NCBI GenBank assembly: GCA_029448655.1
Contig: JACCLO010000002.1
Span: forward strand, 3,100,001 to 3,164,000
Source of the DNA: Wolfiporia cocos
Lineage: Eukaryota; Basidiomycota; Agaricomycetes; Polyporales; Phaeolaceae
DNA length: 64,000 nucleotides
Direction of reading: 5' to 3'
In this document: one piece after another, positions 45,836 through 57,693 of the stretch
Position numbering within the stretch: the stretch's first letter is position 1
Layout: each line of letters opens with the position of its first letter
The notes under the pieces: model-generated
Databases searched by the model: none
What the model was told of the DNA's origin: nothing
Seen by the model: only the letters and a program-made list of their open reading frames with translations
Program-made: the position numbers and the translations under genes

Positions 45836-48800
45836 ATGAGCTCCAAGGATGTAATATCTCTCATTGAAGACGACCCCGACGATGACATACAGTTCCTGGG
45901 ATTTCAACGCGTCGACTTGGCACGATCGGCGACACACACCCGCGAACTGGAGGAGGACGGGTTTGTCTATGCAGGTTTCCGCAACAAAGGCCGAACAAAG
46001 CGTGTGTGCACTGGTCGACACAAGCTTGAACCCAAGAAAGCCGAGCCTGAAGTAATCGAGATCTTCGACGATGAAGATGACCGCTGTCCGCCGCCCCCGC
46101 AACCTGCGGCGGCTACAGTTAACCCTAGCAAAAATGTATGTATACAGTTTGTGGGATGGAGCTGTACTTGATGTACCACGACGCTGAATCCTCTGCTAGA
46201 GTCAAACAAAGAATACGGCTGTAGCTCACAGTTCGGATGACGGCACGAAACAAGTTAGCCGGGTACGTTCAGTTGGTTCGCTAATGAGAGAACTCATCTA
46301 ATTTCGGAAATGTGTATCAATACGGAAAATACTGTAGTCAACAGTAGCTGTCTCAGCAAACAAGCGAAGCTCATTGCCATTGATATTGCCTGGACCATCC
46401 CCCAAACGAAGCAAACCGGACGATCACAAGCGCAACAACTCATCAGCCTCTGTGGCGAAAAGATTGTTACCCTTCAAGTGCATTTCCTCTTCAAGTACGG
46501 CCCTCATGCAGGACGTTATCAAGCTCGAGGATGTTGATGATGTACCTCCTAGTGAGGTATCATTGATCCAACTACATGCTACTCCTGCGCATTTTGGTCT
46601 AAATGGTTTTTCAGGAGTCCAAACGTGAGCAATCGCTGTCTGCAACCTCTTTCCTATCAGCAAGCATTCAATCGGAACTTCATCATGAGACGACGAAGCA
46701 CAGCGATCAACTAAACTCTCATGACTATATGGATACCGAGGAGGACAGCGCGTACAACTCGGATGACGAGTATGCAACCCTCATTCATGCCCTCAACATC
46801 GACTGCTCACACAACGTGAGTACGTGCAATCATCCTACTCACCAGCCCCATAATGCATGGCATTTCTACAGTGGAAAGCATCATCGAAAACCCTCTCTCC
46901 GTTTTCAATTCATTCGAGGGGTTCAACTTCCCTATTGGCAGGATTCAATACTGCAATGACAAGCTCAAATGGGCTGTCAATGGGCAAATGGAAACAGCAG
47001 TCCAATATACAGCAATACGCCGTAGGTCGCCCACCTCCCACAACTCCGAAAGGGAACGGACCGGCAGAGCTCTCTGGACGACAGTTTGTCTGGGACGATG
47101 TAAGAGACGCACTTCCTCCATGTTGTTATTGTACTAACTTTACGAAGCTGCGAGTGTACCACGACACTCGCGACCGATCGCGCAGACCAATTCGACGTCA
47201 TGACGAGTTCGCAGCCCTTCGCCATCTGCAACCTGCCATAATCTTCCCCGATGCACCCGGTGGCAAGTAGCACAGAATCAATCTGAATGGATTCTGGCTC
47301 ATCATTACCGCGTCCAGCAATATTGAAGATGGCTCAATCCGCTCATGGGACAGTAGCTATAGCTAGCGCCGTGGCAAACGGTGAAGAAGGAGGTATGTAC
47401 TATTTTGCTTCAAATTATCCAGTTAAAAGAAAGCCATTATCAGACGAACCCGGCCCATATAATCGAGATGGCACCCTTGCTGTTTGGGCTCACGATCGTT
47501 GTAAGCGGCATTACATATCCCACGAACTTGATGAGGGCCGAACATTCTTCCAGATCACATCCTACCTGGACATGCAGTCTCTGCGAGTTCGCCATTTCAA
47601 GGTACGATCCGCTACACGCGTTGGTACGATAAGTTTAATGCCACATTCCAGAACTTAAGTACTCCACCGTTGTGGACGTCACATTCAATCCTGTCTTGTC
47701 AGTTCTCATGGTTCTTTATGTCCTCAAAGATCAAATGTTCACCTCCAATCCGGATTAGTCCAGAGAGGCTCATTTCTTCGGGAACTGATGGGACGGTTGC
47801 AATATGGGACTGTGATTCGTTTGAATATGGTGAAGACGAGCCGAAAGGCCATATAGGTAATGACTCGAGGAGGACGCAGTTTCTCAGACAACTCACGTAT
47901 CCCCCGACTAGTGCATACTGCCTGCCCTATGGGCATCCTGAGTTTCAAGCCTGCGGAACCGCTATTAGCAATGGCAGGCAGAGATGGGTATTGCAATCGT
48001 CTGGTCTCCTTGGATTTTTTTTAATTGACTGACCGGTGATTTCCAGCTGCATCTATTTACATTCAGATAAGCCGAATATGCCCGCTGTGACAGATATTCT
48101 GCGTCTCGCCCCTCGGTCAGGACACGAAGTGGCCGATATAGCATGGGGTGTAAACGGATCGTCCCACGCTCTCTTTGCCTCGTCCGCACCGCTGGCATAT
48201 GGCGTTTACACTGGCGTACACAAGGTGTTTGATTTCGAGAAATCCAAGACACTTTGTACCTTCGATACTCAGGCTGAAGGAGAACGGATAGCGTTAGACC
48301 AGGCCGGTGAGTGCCTCCACGTCGCTAATTTGTATCATGCAAATGTATCTTTGCCGTGCAGGTGAACGACTGGCAGTAGCCGTACGCAGCTCTGCGACCG
48401 CACACGCATTGCGGATGTACGACGCACGACGGCTCGCGAGGGCTTCAGTCCAGAGTATCGATCTGCAGCCCTTTGATGGCGAGGTCAACGCCGTCGCATT
48501 CGGCCCCGGTGGCATCTACATTGCGATCGCACGCAGCGACAACAGCGCGCATGTCTACGACTCGCGCTTCCTTGGGCGGGAACCGATGCATGTATACAAG
48601 CATCGTGAGGGTAACGTCATATCCAAAGATACGTCTGGCATTACCGAGGCTGTGTGGACGGAAGGTACTTCGCGGGGGATGGGTCTTGTTACAGGAGGCG
48701 TTGATGGTAAGACTGCATTTCCGTCGCGCGCCGGACGTCTCACTCTACCCTGCTCGCCAGGTTGCATTCGACTCTGGGACGTGAGACAAGCACCAGGCGA

Positions 48801-49007
48801 TGGATCAGACGATAATGTGCTCGTCCAGTGCGACGACGATATTGGTTTCTTCGTACTGGGCGATCATCCTGACACGCCGTTGATCGTGTAAGTCCTCTAG
48901 CTGATGTCCTGCATTCACTTCAATATCTATCGCCGCATCACAGGGGCGAGAATTCTGGCAAAGTCACCATTTTCAACCGCTACCCTCAAGCAAGATATGA
49001 TGCTTGA
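45836..49007 (+). CDS. WD40-repeat protein with acidic N-terminus; function unknown
   Basis: Intron-rich gene (roughly ten introns of 45-65 nt; early exon borders are approximate). The first about 250 residues are disordered and contain three hydrophobic-acidic strings: VISLIEDDPDDD, VIEIFDDEDD and VIKLEDVDD. These resemble SUMO-interacting motifs. The remainder is a beta-propeller with WD-type endings: GSIRSWD, GTLAVWAHD, GTVAIWD, LRMYDAR, NSAHVYDSR, CIRLWDVR, and a final GKVTIFNRYPQARYDA before TGA at 49007. It starts at the ATG 45836, divergent from the dehydrogenase with a 230-bp gap. I do not recognise an ortholog outside basidiomycetes. A chromatin or ubiquitin/SUMO adaptor role would fit but is inference. 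Confidence 0.8.
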
Positions 49008-49191
49008 TATCGCAAGAGACTTATCAGTCTTGACATACCGCGTGACACGAGAAACAGTTTACTTTCCACCACCGTTTGCGGGCCTTACCGGCTCGCCTCC
49101 AGGGCGATTCTAGTATATAAGTTGGTACTAGCGGATGTACTGATATTGATACAAACATAGCAACAAACAACAGCAGAGCGTCCGACAATAA

Positions 49192-52052
49192 TCAAACAGG
49201 CGTCACAGACGCGGCCTGGTCCACCCTGACCAAACTTTCCAATTCCGAAAAGACGCTCTGATCGCCCAGGATTTCGCGGTTCGTCATGAGGTTCCAAGTC
49301 ATCTCCTCCTGATATCCGCTGAGCAGCCCCATCCCGCGCTCGACGCGCGTCTCGCCGTGCTCGCCGTAGCCCATGCCGAACATGAGCGTGGGCGCGGCCG
49401 CCTGCGTCGTGTCGAACGAGTCCTCGGCGTCGTCGATGAGCTTGAGCGCCTCGATCGCGCGGCGCACGGATATGCTGAAGAACTCGCGCGTGTTCGGCGG
49501 CGAGTGGATCGAGAACTTTTTGATCACCCGCAGGAGCACCTTGGGGCACGCGAGCCGGCGGTCGGTCTTGATCCGCCGCTTGAGCGCTGGCGGCGCGAGG
49601 AACGCGATGGCGTAGATGCCCATGAGCAGCTTCTCGACGTACCCGAGCCACGTCTCGCGCATGATGACCGAGAAGTCGCCGTCCGTCAGCGGCAGCCGGT
49701 GCAGCAGCGCCTCGATGAGCGTCCACAGCCACTCCTGCGGCACGGACTGCGAGAGCAGCCGCCGGTTGTCGTCCGGGTGGAACAGCCGCGTGAATATCTC
49801 CAGCGCGATGTCCGCGACCGACGAGGGCTTTGGCTGCGCGGCTAAGGGCGCGACCCCGGTGAGCAGAATGACCGCGACGGGCGACACGGCCTCGGTGGGG
49901 TCGACGAGGTAGGATGAGAGGATCTCGTATGCCCTGCGCGCGTTGAGCATCTGTTGTTTTGTGGGTATGGCGGGCGAATTAAAGTCGATGAAGGGCGTGA
50001 GGTTGACCACCGTATTCAAGAACTCCCGCCGCACGGTCAGCAGATCCTGTAACGACAGGGCCGATGACGCCGGGGCGGGCACCCCGTCCCCCTCGTGCGG
50101 CGCGAGCATGCACAATCGAAGCAAGATGGAGAGATAGCGAGGGTGCCTCGCCATGAACTCGCAATTATCCAGATGGGTCGACAGGTTCCGCATAATGTTC
50201 ATCGTCATCAGAATATGCTCCGCCGAGCGCGGGCGTGGTCCGCGCGCTGTGTCTTTCCACCCCTGCTTGGGCTCCAGCGCCGCGAACGTCTTCGATCCGT
50301 CCTCCAGCAGCGCATTCACCAGCTCGCGATTGGTCCATATCCGCGGCGCAGATTCCAAGTCCACCTCCCCATCGTCGTCCTTCCCGTCAAATCCAAAGTC
50401 CTCCAGGATGTCCAGCAGCTCGTCGAATATGTCCGTCGCCATCGCGATGGGGAAGTCCCTCCCGTCGAGGCGCGCCAGCGTGAGCATGATGCACGTCGTG
50501 AGCGCGTACGAGAGCTCGATGTCGAGGCGCGAGCGCAGCGAAAGCGCGACTGCCTGGATGTCGACCTGGCCCCACTCTTCCATCAGCTTGACGAGGCGGC
50601 GGGTCGCATTCACGTGCTCCTGCTGGATCTGGCTGAGGTCGCGCCCGCCGGCGGTGTCGCAGTCGCGTGCGCAGGGAATATACTCTATTTTTCGGCGTGA
50701 GGGCTGGCGCACTGCGCGTGCGCCAGTCGCGGCCTGCAGGGCATGTCCGTTCAAGCCAGATAGTCCAATTGACTGAACAGGCGTTGAATGAGAAGCAGGA
50801 AAGGGAATAACTAATAGACGCTCACGGCTCGTATATCAGACACGTCTACGCCAGGAAGAATTAGTAGAGGCCAAGGGTGAACGTCAGGAAACTTCTCACC
50901 ACTTTTTTGTCGCATGCGTTTGGCCTCGGGCTCTTCGAGGTCTCCCTGTCTCCTCTTCCGGCCCTCCATATCGTGTTCCCCATCCATGCCGTTCGTGAGT
51001 TGAGCCAACGGATTGTACTGGTGGCCCCCGATACTCGACTGGGGCCGGGACAGCTGCTGGGACAGACCTGGCCCGCCTAGCAGCGCGTTGGACATCCCCA
51101 GCGAGCCACCCATCCCGCCTGGCGAGTGTTGGGCAATTTGCGGCGCATGAAAGTTGTTCGTGGGGGACATCTGCCGGAGGCCCGCCGGGCCCGCGCCCGA
51201 CAGGGAGCTGAGCGACTGCGACGAGCTCGAGGAGAGCGACGGGGCCATCCCGCCAAAGGCCATGCCCGGAGCCATGCCCGGGACCGCACCCATCTGCGAC
51301 GGGCCGGAGAGCGCCTGGTCCGCCCTGGCGCGCTCGACGTGCAGCTGGTAAATCTCCTCGAACTTGGCGATGAGCAGCTGGTAGAGCTGGGCGATGAGCG
51401 CGCCGGTGGTCGTGATGCCGTTCGCGAGGGGCACGGGGAGGTGGTCGGGGAGGGTGAACATGCGCGCGACGGCCTGCCACTGGTTCTTCTCGTCGACCTG
51501 GCGGGCGGTGAGACGCGTCGGGCGGGGGACGGGCAGTGGAACGCACCTTGAGCTTGCCGCCGGCATTGGTGACGAGGATCCAGAGCTTGTAGAGGTCGAC
51601 GTCCTTGCCCGCGACGCGGACGACGCCGTGGCCCTTGACGTCGAGGGACTTCCACGGAGACTGGGCAGGGTCGTAGCCGGGGGGCCAGGGGACGCCGGTG
51701 AGCTCGGGGGGGAGGGGGTGGTCACTGGCGTGGACGTGGGCGATGCGCTGCATGAACTGGCGACGCTTCTCCATGGCCTGTGCGACGTTGGGCGGGACGG
51801 CCATGGGGGCGACGGCGGGGGCGGGCTGCGGGGAGGGTGAGCGGGGGCGGGAGGAGAAGGGCGGAGACTGACATTGGACAAATGTGGCAGTGCAGGGTCG
51901 GGGGAGACGCCGGTGGGGGCGTGCTGGAGGAAGGGAGGAGGAGAGGGCTGTGATCGGTGTGACAACAATCCCCCGAAATAAGCCACCGAGGTTCCGCCTG
52001 GCGCAGAGCGGTTCCCGGCCTTTGCGAGCCTCGCCGCCTGCAGCGCCGCCAT
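49192..52052 (-). CDS. SWI1: SWI/SNF subunit Swi1-like (ARID domain)
   Basis: DNA-binding subunit of the SWI/SNF chromatin remodeller, counterpart of ARID1/BAF250. Exons are complement(49192..50772, 50826..51497, 51547..51825, 51873..52052), 903 aa from the ATG at 52052. The ARID domain lies at about residues 70-195: MEKRRQFMQRIA, VDLYKLWILVTNAGGKLK-VDEKNQWQAVARMF, LIAQLYQLLIAKFEEIYQLH. A Gly/Ser/Met-rich region follows, then the Swi1/BAF250 C-terminal alpha-solenoid starting KIEYIPCARDCDTAGGRDL and DIQAVALSLRSRLDIELSYAL. The intron 50773-50825 uses the only phase-0 donor that keeps the frame (GCC|GTGAGC). The reading frame continues upstream of 52052 through a possible splice near 52142, but no ATG was found there, so the true start may lie in another exon. 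Confidence 0.88.
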
Positions 52053-52344
52053 CTGCTTTGCCGCGAACGGCGCCAGGTTGCTGAACCCCGGCGGCCCATC
52101 AGCCCCGCCCCCGCCCGCCGCCCCCGCCGCAAGTCCTGCACTCTGCGCTGCATCCCTGCGCGCCCGTCAGCAGCGCCAGGGCAGAGCACAGCCTGACCTA
52201 CATTCCGGCTTCTTCTTGCCCGGGGCCGCTCCGCTGACTTGTCTGTCGTTTTGCCGGTCGCTGGAGGCGTGTACAGGGGCACCAGCCCAAACCTGGCATC
52301 CGCACGCGCACGCGTGACCACGCGTGACAGCCGCTTTTTTCCTC

Positions 52345-52926
52345 ATGCCTCGCTCAGAGATCGACGACATTTTCGCCTCCAAGGCCTCCTCCTCGTCTCT
52401 GCCGGCAGAGAAGAAGAAGAAGAAGAGCAAGAGCGCAAAGCGCAAACGCGAGCCCGACCAGGCAGACGCCGCCGAGCAGCCCGCCAAAAAGCGGCCAGTG
52501 CCAGAGACCGTGCTCGATCCCTCCGCGCGTGTCGCTGCACCTGCGCCGAGGCGGAGCAAGGCAGACAAGGCCGCTGCGATGGCCGCCCCGGTAAGGAAAA
52601 AGCACAAGGCAGACAACGAGGACGAGGAGCGTTTCAAGGACTCGCGCGGCACGGGGCCCAGTATGTCGTGTGTGCTTTTTCCTCTGCTCGCGCGAACCGT
52701 GTGTGTCCAGGGCGGAAGACGGAAGAGGGTTTTGCTATATACAAAGAAGACGAGCTCGGTATCACTGATCAGGGTGGTGGTGCGTGTCCCCTGGTGCAGA
52801 TCGTCGGCTTTCGGCTCACGAGGGCTGCCGTGCCAGATACACCGCTGTGTCCGTTTGATTGTCAATGCTGTATGTCCCTCCCTGCTGCATGTCTTTGCGA
52901 AGCTCATGGTCTTTGCAGGCTTCTAG
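52345..52926 (+). CDS. DUF1764 family protein
   Basis: Four exons, join(52345..52660, 52711..52779, 52837..52869, 52919..52926), 141 aa. The N-terminus MPRSEIDDIFASK is followed by a Lys-rich, nuclear/nucleolar-type basic region. The C-terminal signature appears only after splicing: FKDSRGTGPRRKTEEGFAIYKEDELGI, then GGDTPLCPFDCQCCF at the very end. This matches the eukaryotic DUF1764 family (small basic proteins of unknown function). The last coding exon is 8 nt, carrying the final C-F-stop. Divergent from Swi1; the two ATGs are about 290 bp apart. Function is not known. Confidence 0.9.
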   Translation: MPRSEIDDIFASKASSSSLPAEKKKKKSKSAKRKREPDQADAAEQPAKKRPVPETVLDPSARVAAPAPRRSKADKAAAMAAPVRKKHKADNEDEERFKDSRGTGPSMSCVLFPLLARTVCVQGGRRKRVLLYTKKTSSVSLIRVVVRVPWCRSSAFGSRGLPCQIHRCVRLIVNAVCPSLLHVFAKLMVFAGF

Positions 52927-52996
52927 CTCTGTACCTTGTATAATTACATATCGATACCCACAAACAGCATCACCGTCTGAGGCGTTCCCTTCTCCC

Positions 52997-53048
52997 GGCT
53001 CTATCGAAGCCTCGTCGACGGATTGGTCTGCGAGGTCAATATGTAGCC
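52997..53048 (+). repeat. Short direct repeat, unit 1
   Basis: It begins GGCTCTATCGAAGCCTC and ends TGCGAGGTCAATATGTAGCC, with about 15 variable bases between. It is paired with 53268-53326, 271 bp downstream. Outer arms match closely; the centre does not. Confidence 0.65.
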
Positions 53049-53267
53049 CACATCGATGCTTCCCCTCTTGTTATCTTCGTCGAGTCTTCCACTCAGTCGA
53101 CGATGTCTGTGCAATGCACTCCCGGGAACACATTCTGTCCTCGTCATGTAGACTCTGATAGTACGTGTCTCGCCGCTGCCGTCCCTGCGGGAATACTGAT
53201 CCACTCATCCAGAATATATTTTGTTAACTGACGCGTGCGGTATGTGCGCCTTTCTCTTTGTGTATAC

Positions 53268-53326
53268 GGCTCTATCGAAGCCTCCGCTGCCTATCTACGT
53301 GGCTGTGCGAGGTCAATGTGTAGCCA
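53268..53326 (+). repeat. Short direct repeat, unit 2
   Basis: It begins GGCTCTATCGAAGCCTC and ends TGCGAGGTCAATGTGTAGCC, with a longer, unrelated centre than unit 1. The conserved arms with a variable core may be a remnant of a small dispersed repeat or a structured non-coding RNA unit. Confidence 0.65.
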
Positions 53327-54128
53327 ATATAGACACATCCCTCCAGCTTCTCTCTCTTGAGCTTGATTACTCGTGCGGGATTTGATGCATTCATAAGCTT
53401 TTGGGAGATATTACCAAAAAATAGATGGCATGTCTTAGTAAGTACTCCGTTCCTGTTGTGACCTCAGTAGCTCACGTTCCCAAGCATAATGGAGCATGTA
53501 TACATAGATTTTCGCAAATACATCTGGTTCACTTGCAAACTGTACGCCTTGCTCCTACGGCTGCTAGCACCCTCGCGCACCGCTGCTCTCACGGTTCGCC
53601 GAGGTCAAGTAGCAGCCAAGACGGATTCCTCTCGATCGCTATTTGCGCCGGCGGTACGTCTCGTGTGGGTGCATGCTTGATTTTGTAGGCACATTCCTCC
53701 CATCGCCTGTATAAATTCTCCTGCCGGTGTGTGCACGCTGTGCTGTTGTCAGGATGTCTATTTGGCAGTTGTTGTGTACCGTGCATGTACGATCCCCACG
53801 CTTGCCCATGCAATAGAACAGCCCACGCGTTCATGTCCCCGTTGAGTTGTTGTACTCGCCAGCTAGCCCAGCCTAGGTCTGCAGCCGCGCCCGATTGCTA
53901 CTCTGCCCTCCCTGGCCTCGGCGACATGTTTGATCGGGACGCGTACGCGTATGTTGTCTGACTCTTACAATACCTGTGCTCTGTGGCACGATCATGTCAT
54001 GTATATGAAGCGCTGCTGCTGTGTCCCACTCTCCCAGAACTCCACATAGCTCTCAGCGATACTTTAATCACTCTCTGACCCTCTGCCTGTGCTCAGGAGA
54101 CTCTACTAGCAAACTGACTGCAACGACG

Positions 54129-56142
54129 ATGCCGACCGACTCTGTACAGGAGCCGCCGCCTGTCTATTCGCCAGAACCCCCAGAGGACGAGGAGTCTCTG
54201 TCCGAAAGCGGTGCCACAGTCGAGCCGCAGATTCTCATCGTACCCACGGCGAGCGACGGGAGCTTTCAGAAGGGATACCTCGGCGCGGAGGGCGAGCGTG
54301 CGGCCATCGAGGGCGAGCTGCAGCTCAAGTGCGCGGAGACCTTCTGCTGGGAGCGAATGTGCGTGGCGCCCCTCATCTGCTCGCGCCCCAAGCTGACCAT
54401 CCGCCCCGCAAAGAACGATGCTGCTGCAGACGGTGGAACAGTCGGGGTCGGGCGCAGTCCAGCTGTTCCACAGGGAGATCGAGCTCTCCGGCGCCGAGTC
54501 CGAGAGCGGGCGCACGCGGCGCTCGAGCTTCCCGTTCGCGATCCCGCTCGCGCCGGACGCCCCGCAGTGCCTGCACCTCGCGCACTCGTCGCTCACGCAC
54601 ACGCTCACCGCGCGCGTCTTCGCGCCGGGCGGCGCGCTCGCGCCCGCGCTCACCAAGTCCGTCGCCGTGCACACGCGCCGCTACTCCGCGCACCAGAGCG
54701 CGTGCGCGGTGTGCCCCGAGACCCGCGTGCTCGACGAGCCGACGCGCGTCGAGGTGCAGGTGCCCCGCACCGCGTTCCGCGCGAGCGAGCCCGTGCCCGT
54801 GTACGTGACCGTGCCCGTGCCCCGCCGCGAGCTCGTCGTCGAGCAGGGGCTCAGGCTGCGGAACATACGCGCGGAGCTCTTGCGCTGCGTCCAGGTCGAG
54901 CGCGAGCCGGGAAATGTGCTGACGCATGGGAACACGTGGGCCGCTCAGACTGAGAACCCCAGCGAGGAGACTTCGTCTTCTCCCGCGCAGAACACCGATG
55001 CCGAAGGCCGGTCTTCCTCGGGCACGCACCCAGAACCCAGGCTACGCGAGGAACGCAAAGTCGTCTCGCTCTCTGGTGCCGGATGTCAGCTGCACCCAAC
55101 ACAACCCATCCGCATCAGACTCGTGCTGCACCACCCTCCGGAGACGCTGCTTAGCGCGCCCGCCCAGGACCTGCCGACCGCAGACTACTACACGGCCGAC
55201 GCCGTCGACTGCGCGTCGATCTCGCAGACGACCGTCCTGCACTCCGTCTCGTTCCGCCTGGATGTGCGCGTCACATTCATGCACATGTCGAGCCGCACCG
55301 AGCGCGTCTCGTCCGTGTCCTTCCCGCTCACCATCCTCCCCCGGCCCGCCCCGCTCCCGGAGGTCGAGCAGTCCATCGACAGCGCGTACCACAAGAAGCA
55401 CGACCGCCCGCCCACGCGCACAGTCCGGACCGACGACATGGACGTGCCGATGTACGAGGAGGGCGAAGCCGGGCCGAGCGGTGCGCCCCCGCCGTTCGAG
55501 GAGCGCGAGGCGCCGCCCCCGTTCTTCTCCACTGAGCCCGAGGCGTCCTCTTCGCGCCTGCCGACCTTCCTCGAGTCGGAGCGCGAGGTGTACGTCCCGA
55601 CGGACGAAGACTCCTCGATCGAGCTGCCGCCGCCGCTCGTGATCGAGGGCGAGGGCGTGCTCTTTGGCTTCACCGCAGCGGAACAATTCGACGGACACGC
55701 GGACATGGACCGCTCCTTCACGCCGCCGCCGACAGTCGAGATGGCGACGCGCGATACGAACGTGACGCAACTCGCCAACCTGAGTCCGAACGTCGCGATG
55801 GAGGCGCTCGGGCTCGCACTTGGGCTGGACCACCCGGAGGAGGACATGGAGGATGGGCCGCCGCCGCCGCCACCTCCGATGGACGACCCGTCGGATCCAC
55901 CGCCTTCAATCGACTCCGACTTCAGAGGCCCGGAAGGAGATCATCATTCACCTGCTTCACACCTTTCACAGCCCCGAATCCCACCTGGATTGTCTGATCA
56001 CCCCAGTCATGATGCGGCTGAAGCGCAAGATGAATCGCACGGACACGCCCCTCCGCCCTACCGTGTCCCCGATCATGAGGCCGGTCAGGACCACGCTACT
56101 CACCCTCCTCCTTACATGGATCTAGTACACCATTCGCACTGA
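54129..56142 (+). CDS. Arrestin-like (ART family) adaptor protein
   Basis: Alpha-arrestins recruit Rsp5/Nedd4-type ubiquitin ligases to plasma-membrane transporters for endocytosis. Proposed exons are join(54129..54358, 54414..56142), 652 aa. The N-terminal arrestin fold has SFQKGYLGAEGERAAIEGELQL, then after the intron GSGAVQLFHREIEL, FPFAIPLAPDAPQCLHL and the basic HTRRYS. The C-terminal arrestin part contains TRVEVQVPRTAFRASEPVPVYVTVPVP, RNIRAELLR and HSVSFRLDVRVTF. The tail is Pro-rich with PPPY/PPY-type strings (EPPPVY at the N-terminus; APPPYRV and HPPPYMD near the end), the ligands for WW domains of Rsp5. The acceptor at 54413 is AAAG and not ideal; a nearby alternative would change a few residues. 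Family call is by architecture. Confidence 0.82.
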
Positions 56143-56375
56143 CTTACCTGATTGTATTTTTATCTCTTGTCGATGTGATCCTGGCGTGTGTCTATAGAAA
56201 GCTCTGAATGTGCTGTCCACCTGTAAAATAAGAGCAATTACATGTACTACGGAACGAAAGCCATATAGATCGAACAAGAACACAGACAAGGGAAGATGTG
56301 TTTATAATGTAACGGGGGTAAAGGTCGTCAAGGTCATGGTAACGCAAGCGTGAGGACCGCGGCCTGCGGTCGTAA

Positions 56376-57466
56376 TCAACAGTTGCATGCGTCTCTGCCC
56401 TTGGAGGCGTTCTCTTCGAGGTTGACGGCGCCTTCCTGGCCGCTTGTACGGCCTCCAGCAGCACCAGCACGACCAGCACCACGACTGGAAGCCAGGATCT
56501 GCTCAATGGGAATCTTCTTGGCTGCAGTGCGCATCGTTAGCTGGCGAGAAACTTCCACCAGAAATAGAGTCTAACCAATTTCGGTGAAGATCTCCACAAT
56601 GCCCTCACCAGTCTTAGCACTGGTCTCAAAGAAGAGCAAGCCAGCCTCTTGAGCGTATGCCTCAGCCTCTTCCCGCGGCACCTGTCTCAAACTCTCGGGC
56701 TCAGCGGCGGCACCCTCGCCCGGCGTGGCGGTAGCATCGTCCGCCTCCTCCTCTCCTTCCGGAGAAGGGGACGCGGGGGAAGATGATGATGGCTGCACGA
56801 GATCCACCTTGTTCCCAGCGAGCGCGATGACGATGTTGGGGTTCGCTTGCCGCTGGAGCTCCTTTACCCACGTCTTCGCCTTCTCAAGACTGGACGCCTT
56901 CGTCACATCATACACGACGACAGCCGCTTGGGCATTGCGGTAGTACATGGGCTGCGCGGGGTCAGTGTGACGAGGCCCGGGGTCGTGTGAAATACCTACT
57001 GCGAGCGAGTGGAACCGTTCCTGCCCAGCAGTGTCCCAGATCTCATATCGCAGGACTCGATCCTCTAGCCGGCATTTCTGAGTGAGGAACGCAGCCCCAA
57101 TAGTAGGCTCCTTGTTCGCTTGGAACTCGTTTGAGACCTAGAGACGCAGTCAAAATCCATCGATAGCACGTCTGGGGAGAGTGCGCACGAATCGCAGGAC
57201 GACAGACGACTTTCCAACAGCCGCCTCTCCTGTAAGTCTAGGGTGAGTAACCTGCCCACGTATAGTCTAGCACCCCTTTGTTGTATGCGCTTCTATTCAA
57301 AGGGAGGTCGCTCGCGTCGCCCCTCAACCGCCGGGCCAGCTTCGCATATCACGCGGCGGAGGCATCGGACGTCCCAAGAGCGTGTATGCCTGGAGGTTGA
57401 CTCACCTAGCAGAACTAGCTTCACCTGGACCGACCTCTCTGCTGAGCCCGAAGCACCGTCAGCCAT
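56376..57466 (-). CDS. Rab5 family GTPase (Ypt5/Vps21-like)
   Basis: Small GTPase of early endosomes. It is spread over several short exons starting at the ATG 57466 ([22 protein letters not shown]). The spliced motifs are G1 [14 protein letters not shown], switch [21 protein letters not shown]3 [21 protein letters not shown] (the PMYYRxA string marks Rab5), G4 AGNKVDL, G5 [11 protein letters not shown]. It ends with a Cys-x-Cys prenylation signal (DACNC). Between G4 and G5 there is an acidic, Ser/Pro/Glu-rich insert of about 35 residues, absent from typical Rab5 proteins. A KKIPIEQI helix follows the last intron. Downstream of the alginate-lyase-family gene on the same strand. Identification as Rab5 is secure. 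Confidence 0.94.
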
Positions 57467-57693
57467 GTCTGGCAATAGTCGTGAAGTAGAGGAATACAGT
57501 GTACAGCCGAGAGAGGATGATGGCGTAACGAGGAACGCGGGGATCGCGGAAGCGCCCGCATGTTGTTTATCGCATGTTTGCTGCATTGCCACTTCCGTCG
57601 ACTGTGGCCTTACGGGCCCAGAAAACAACTATCGCATTTACGGACGGCCAAATAATGTCGGTATTTACGGATGCCGTAAGACATGGAGAGATA

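Larger units (their letters stand above)
52927..54128. other. 1.2-kb intergenic region with a short duplicated element
   Basis: No gene is recognisable. It contains an imperfect direct repeat (52997-53048 and 53268-53326) and a weaker third match near 53595-53620. The rest is AT-richer than its neighbours and includes the promoter and leader of the arrestin-like gene. Confidence 0.45.

Noticed and set aside
49357..50700. Plus-strand frames across the Swi1 C-terminal exon
   Set aside because: Antisense shadows of a strongly conserved alpha-solenoid; charge pattern is an artefact of codon complement.
52202..52321. Upstream exon for Swi1
   Set aside because: It can be spliced in frame (52202/52142) but has no ATG, only GTG, and would nearly touch the DUF1764 start; the ATG at 52052 was preferred.
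54373..55847. Several long minus-strand frames under the arrestin-like gene
   Set aside because: High GC third positions keep antisense frames open; the plus strand has clear arrestin blocks.
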